Assembly (NCBI GenBank): GCA_903934285.1
Contig: CAIZNN010000230.1
Location: 1 to 46,154 of the forward strand
DNA: 46,154 nt
Direction of reading: 5' to 3'
Source: Akkermansiaceae bacterium
GTDB taxonomy: Bacteria; Verrucomicrobiota; Verrucomicrobiia; Verrucomicrobiales; Akkermansiaceae
This document shows positions 46,124 to 46,154 of this stretch, piece after piece; position 1 is the first letter of the stretch, and every line of letters starts with the position of its first letter. Under the pieces are notes generated by a model. It was given only the letters and a program-made list of their open reading frames with translations, had not been told where the DNA came from and did not search any database. Position numbers and translations under genes: made by a program.

Positions 46124-46154
46124 GTCACCCGCGCCGCAACCCAACTCTCGTGAG
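46086..46154. repeat. palindrome and 21-bp direct repeat at the window end
   Basis: A 10-bp perfect stem GGCTGGGAGC/GCTCCCAGCC with a single-base loop lies at 46086-46106. Then a 21-bp unit beginning CCGCAACCCAACTCTCGTGA occurs at 46104-46124 and again at 46134-46154, where the window stops. Repeats like this often end an assembled contig. Confidence 0.85.

Overview
The window looks like a contig from a high-GC, Gram-negative bacterium, most probably a member of Verrucomicrobiota. No rRNA is present, so this is inferred from the gene content: LPS/Kdo export genes, a fused CcoN-CcoO cbb3 oxidase, a DUF1844 protein, a GldA-like ABC ATPase and a REP-associated tyrosine transposase. Genes are tightly packed and almost none has a recognisable Shine-Dalgarno sequence. 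Simple 9- or 12-bp tandem repeats and small palindromic (REP/MITE-like) elements occur throughout, including inside genes.

Layout. 5-150: a nested palindromic MITE-like element. 226-4226 (minus): a cbb3-type terminal oxidase operon (ccoS-like, fused ccoNO, ccoQ, single-heme ccoP). 4280-8332 (minus): an envelope operon of DUF1844, kdsA, a fused lptC-lptA reading frame, lptB and an unknown protein. 8575-11412 (plus): gcvP. 11479-13511 (minus): an M50 site-2-protease-like protein and an outer-membrane efflux lipoprotein. 13754-14991: a 9-bp repeat array and a Y1/HUH transposase. 15402-21647 (plus): the cell-shape cluster mreB-mreC-mreD-mrdA followed by RNase G/E. 21871-24449: rlpA (plus), then lipase-like, HIT and ABC ATPase genes (minus). 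24588-28492 (plus): sucA-sucB, then rpsU with a strong terminator. 29063-30653 (minus): an M23 peptidase and a small secreted protein. 30748-36775 (plus): obgE, an unknown gene, glgP and pyk. 37032-39586 (plus): a DUF3300/DUF2950 pair. 39821-43389 (minus): an SGNH hydrolase and a SWIM/SNF2 helicase. 43719-46123 (plus): a damaged RNA-repair pair, rtcB and rtcA.

Taken together these are mostly core functions: aerobic or microaerobic respiration, 2-oxoglutarate oxidation, glycogen breakdown and glycolysis, LPS assembly, rod-shape peptidoglycan synthesis, and RNA processing. I see no phage, CRISPR array or defence island. The most unusual points are: (i) the rtcBA pair, where the rtcB 3' end is replaced by a copy of the repeat at the left end of the window and rtcA is multiply frameshifted; (ii) an E2 component (sucB) in which the E3-binding domain is missing and a 12-bp ATE/S repeat occupies its place; (iii) an lptC-lptA fusion with an internal signal-like segment; (iv) a single-heme CcoP with a fused CcoNO that carries a Thr/Pro/Ser minisatellite tail; (v) a dispersed TTGTTAG heptamer that seems far commoner than base composition predicts; and (vi) general absence of Shine-Dalgarno sites.
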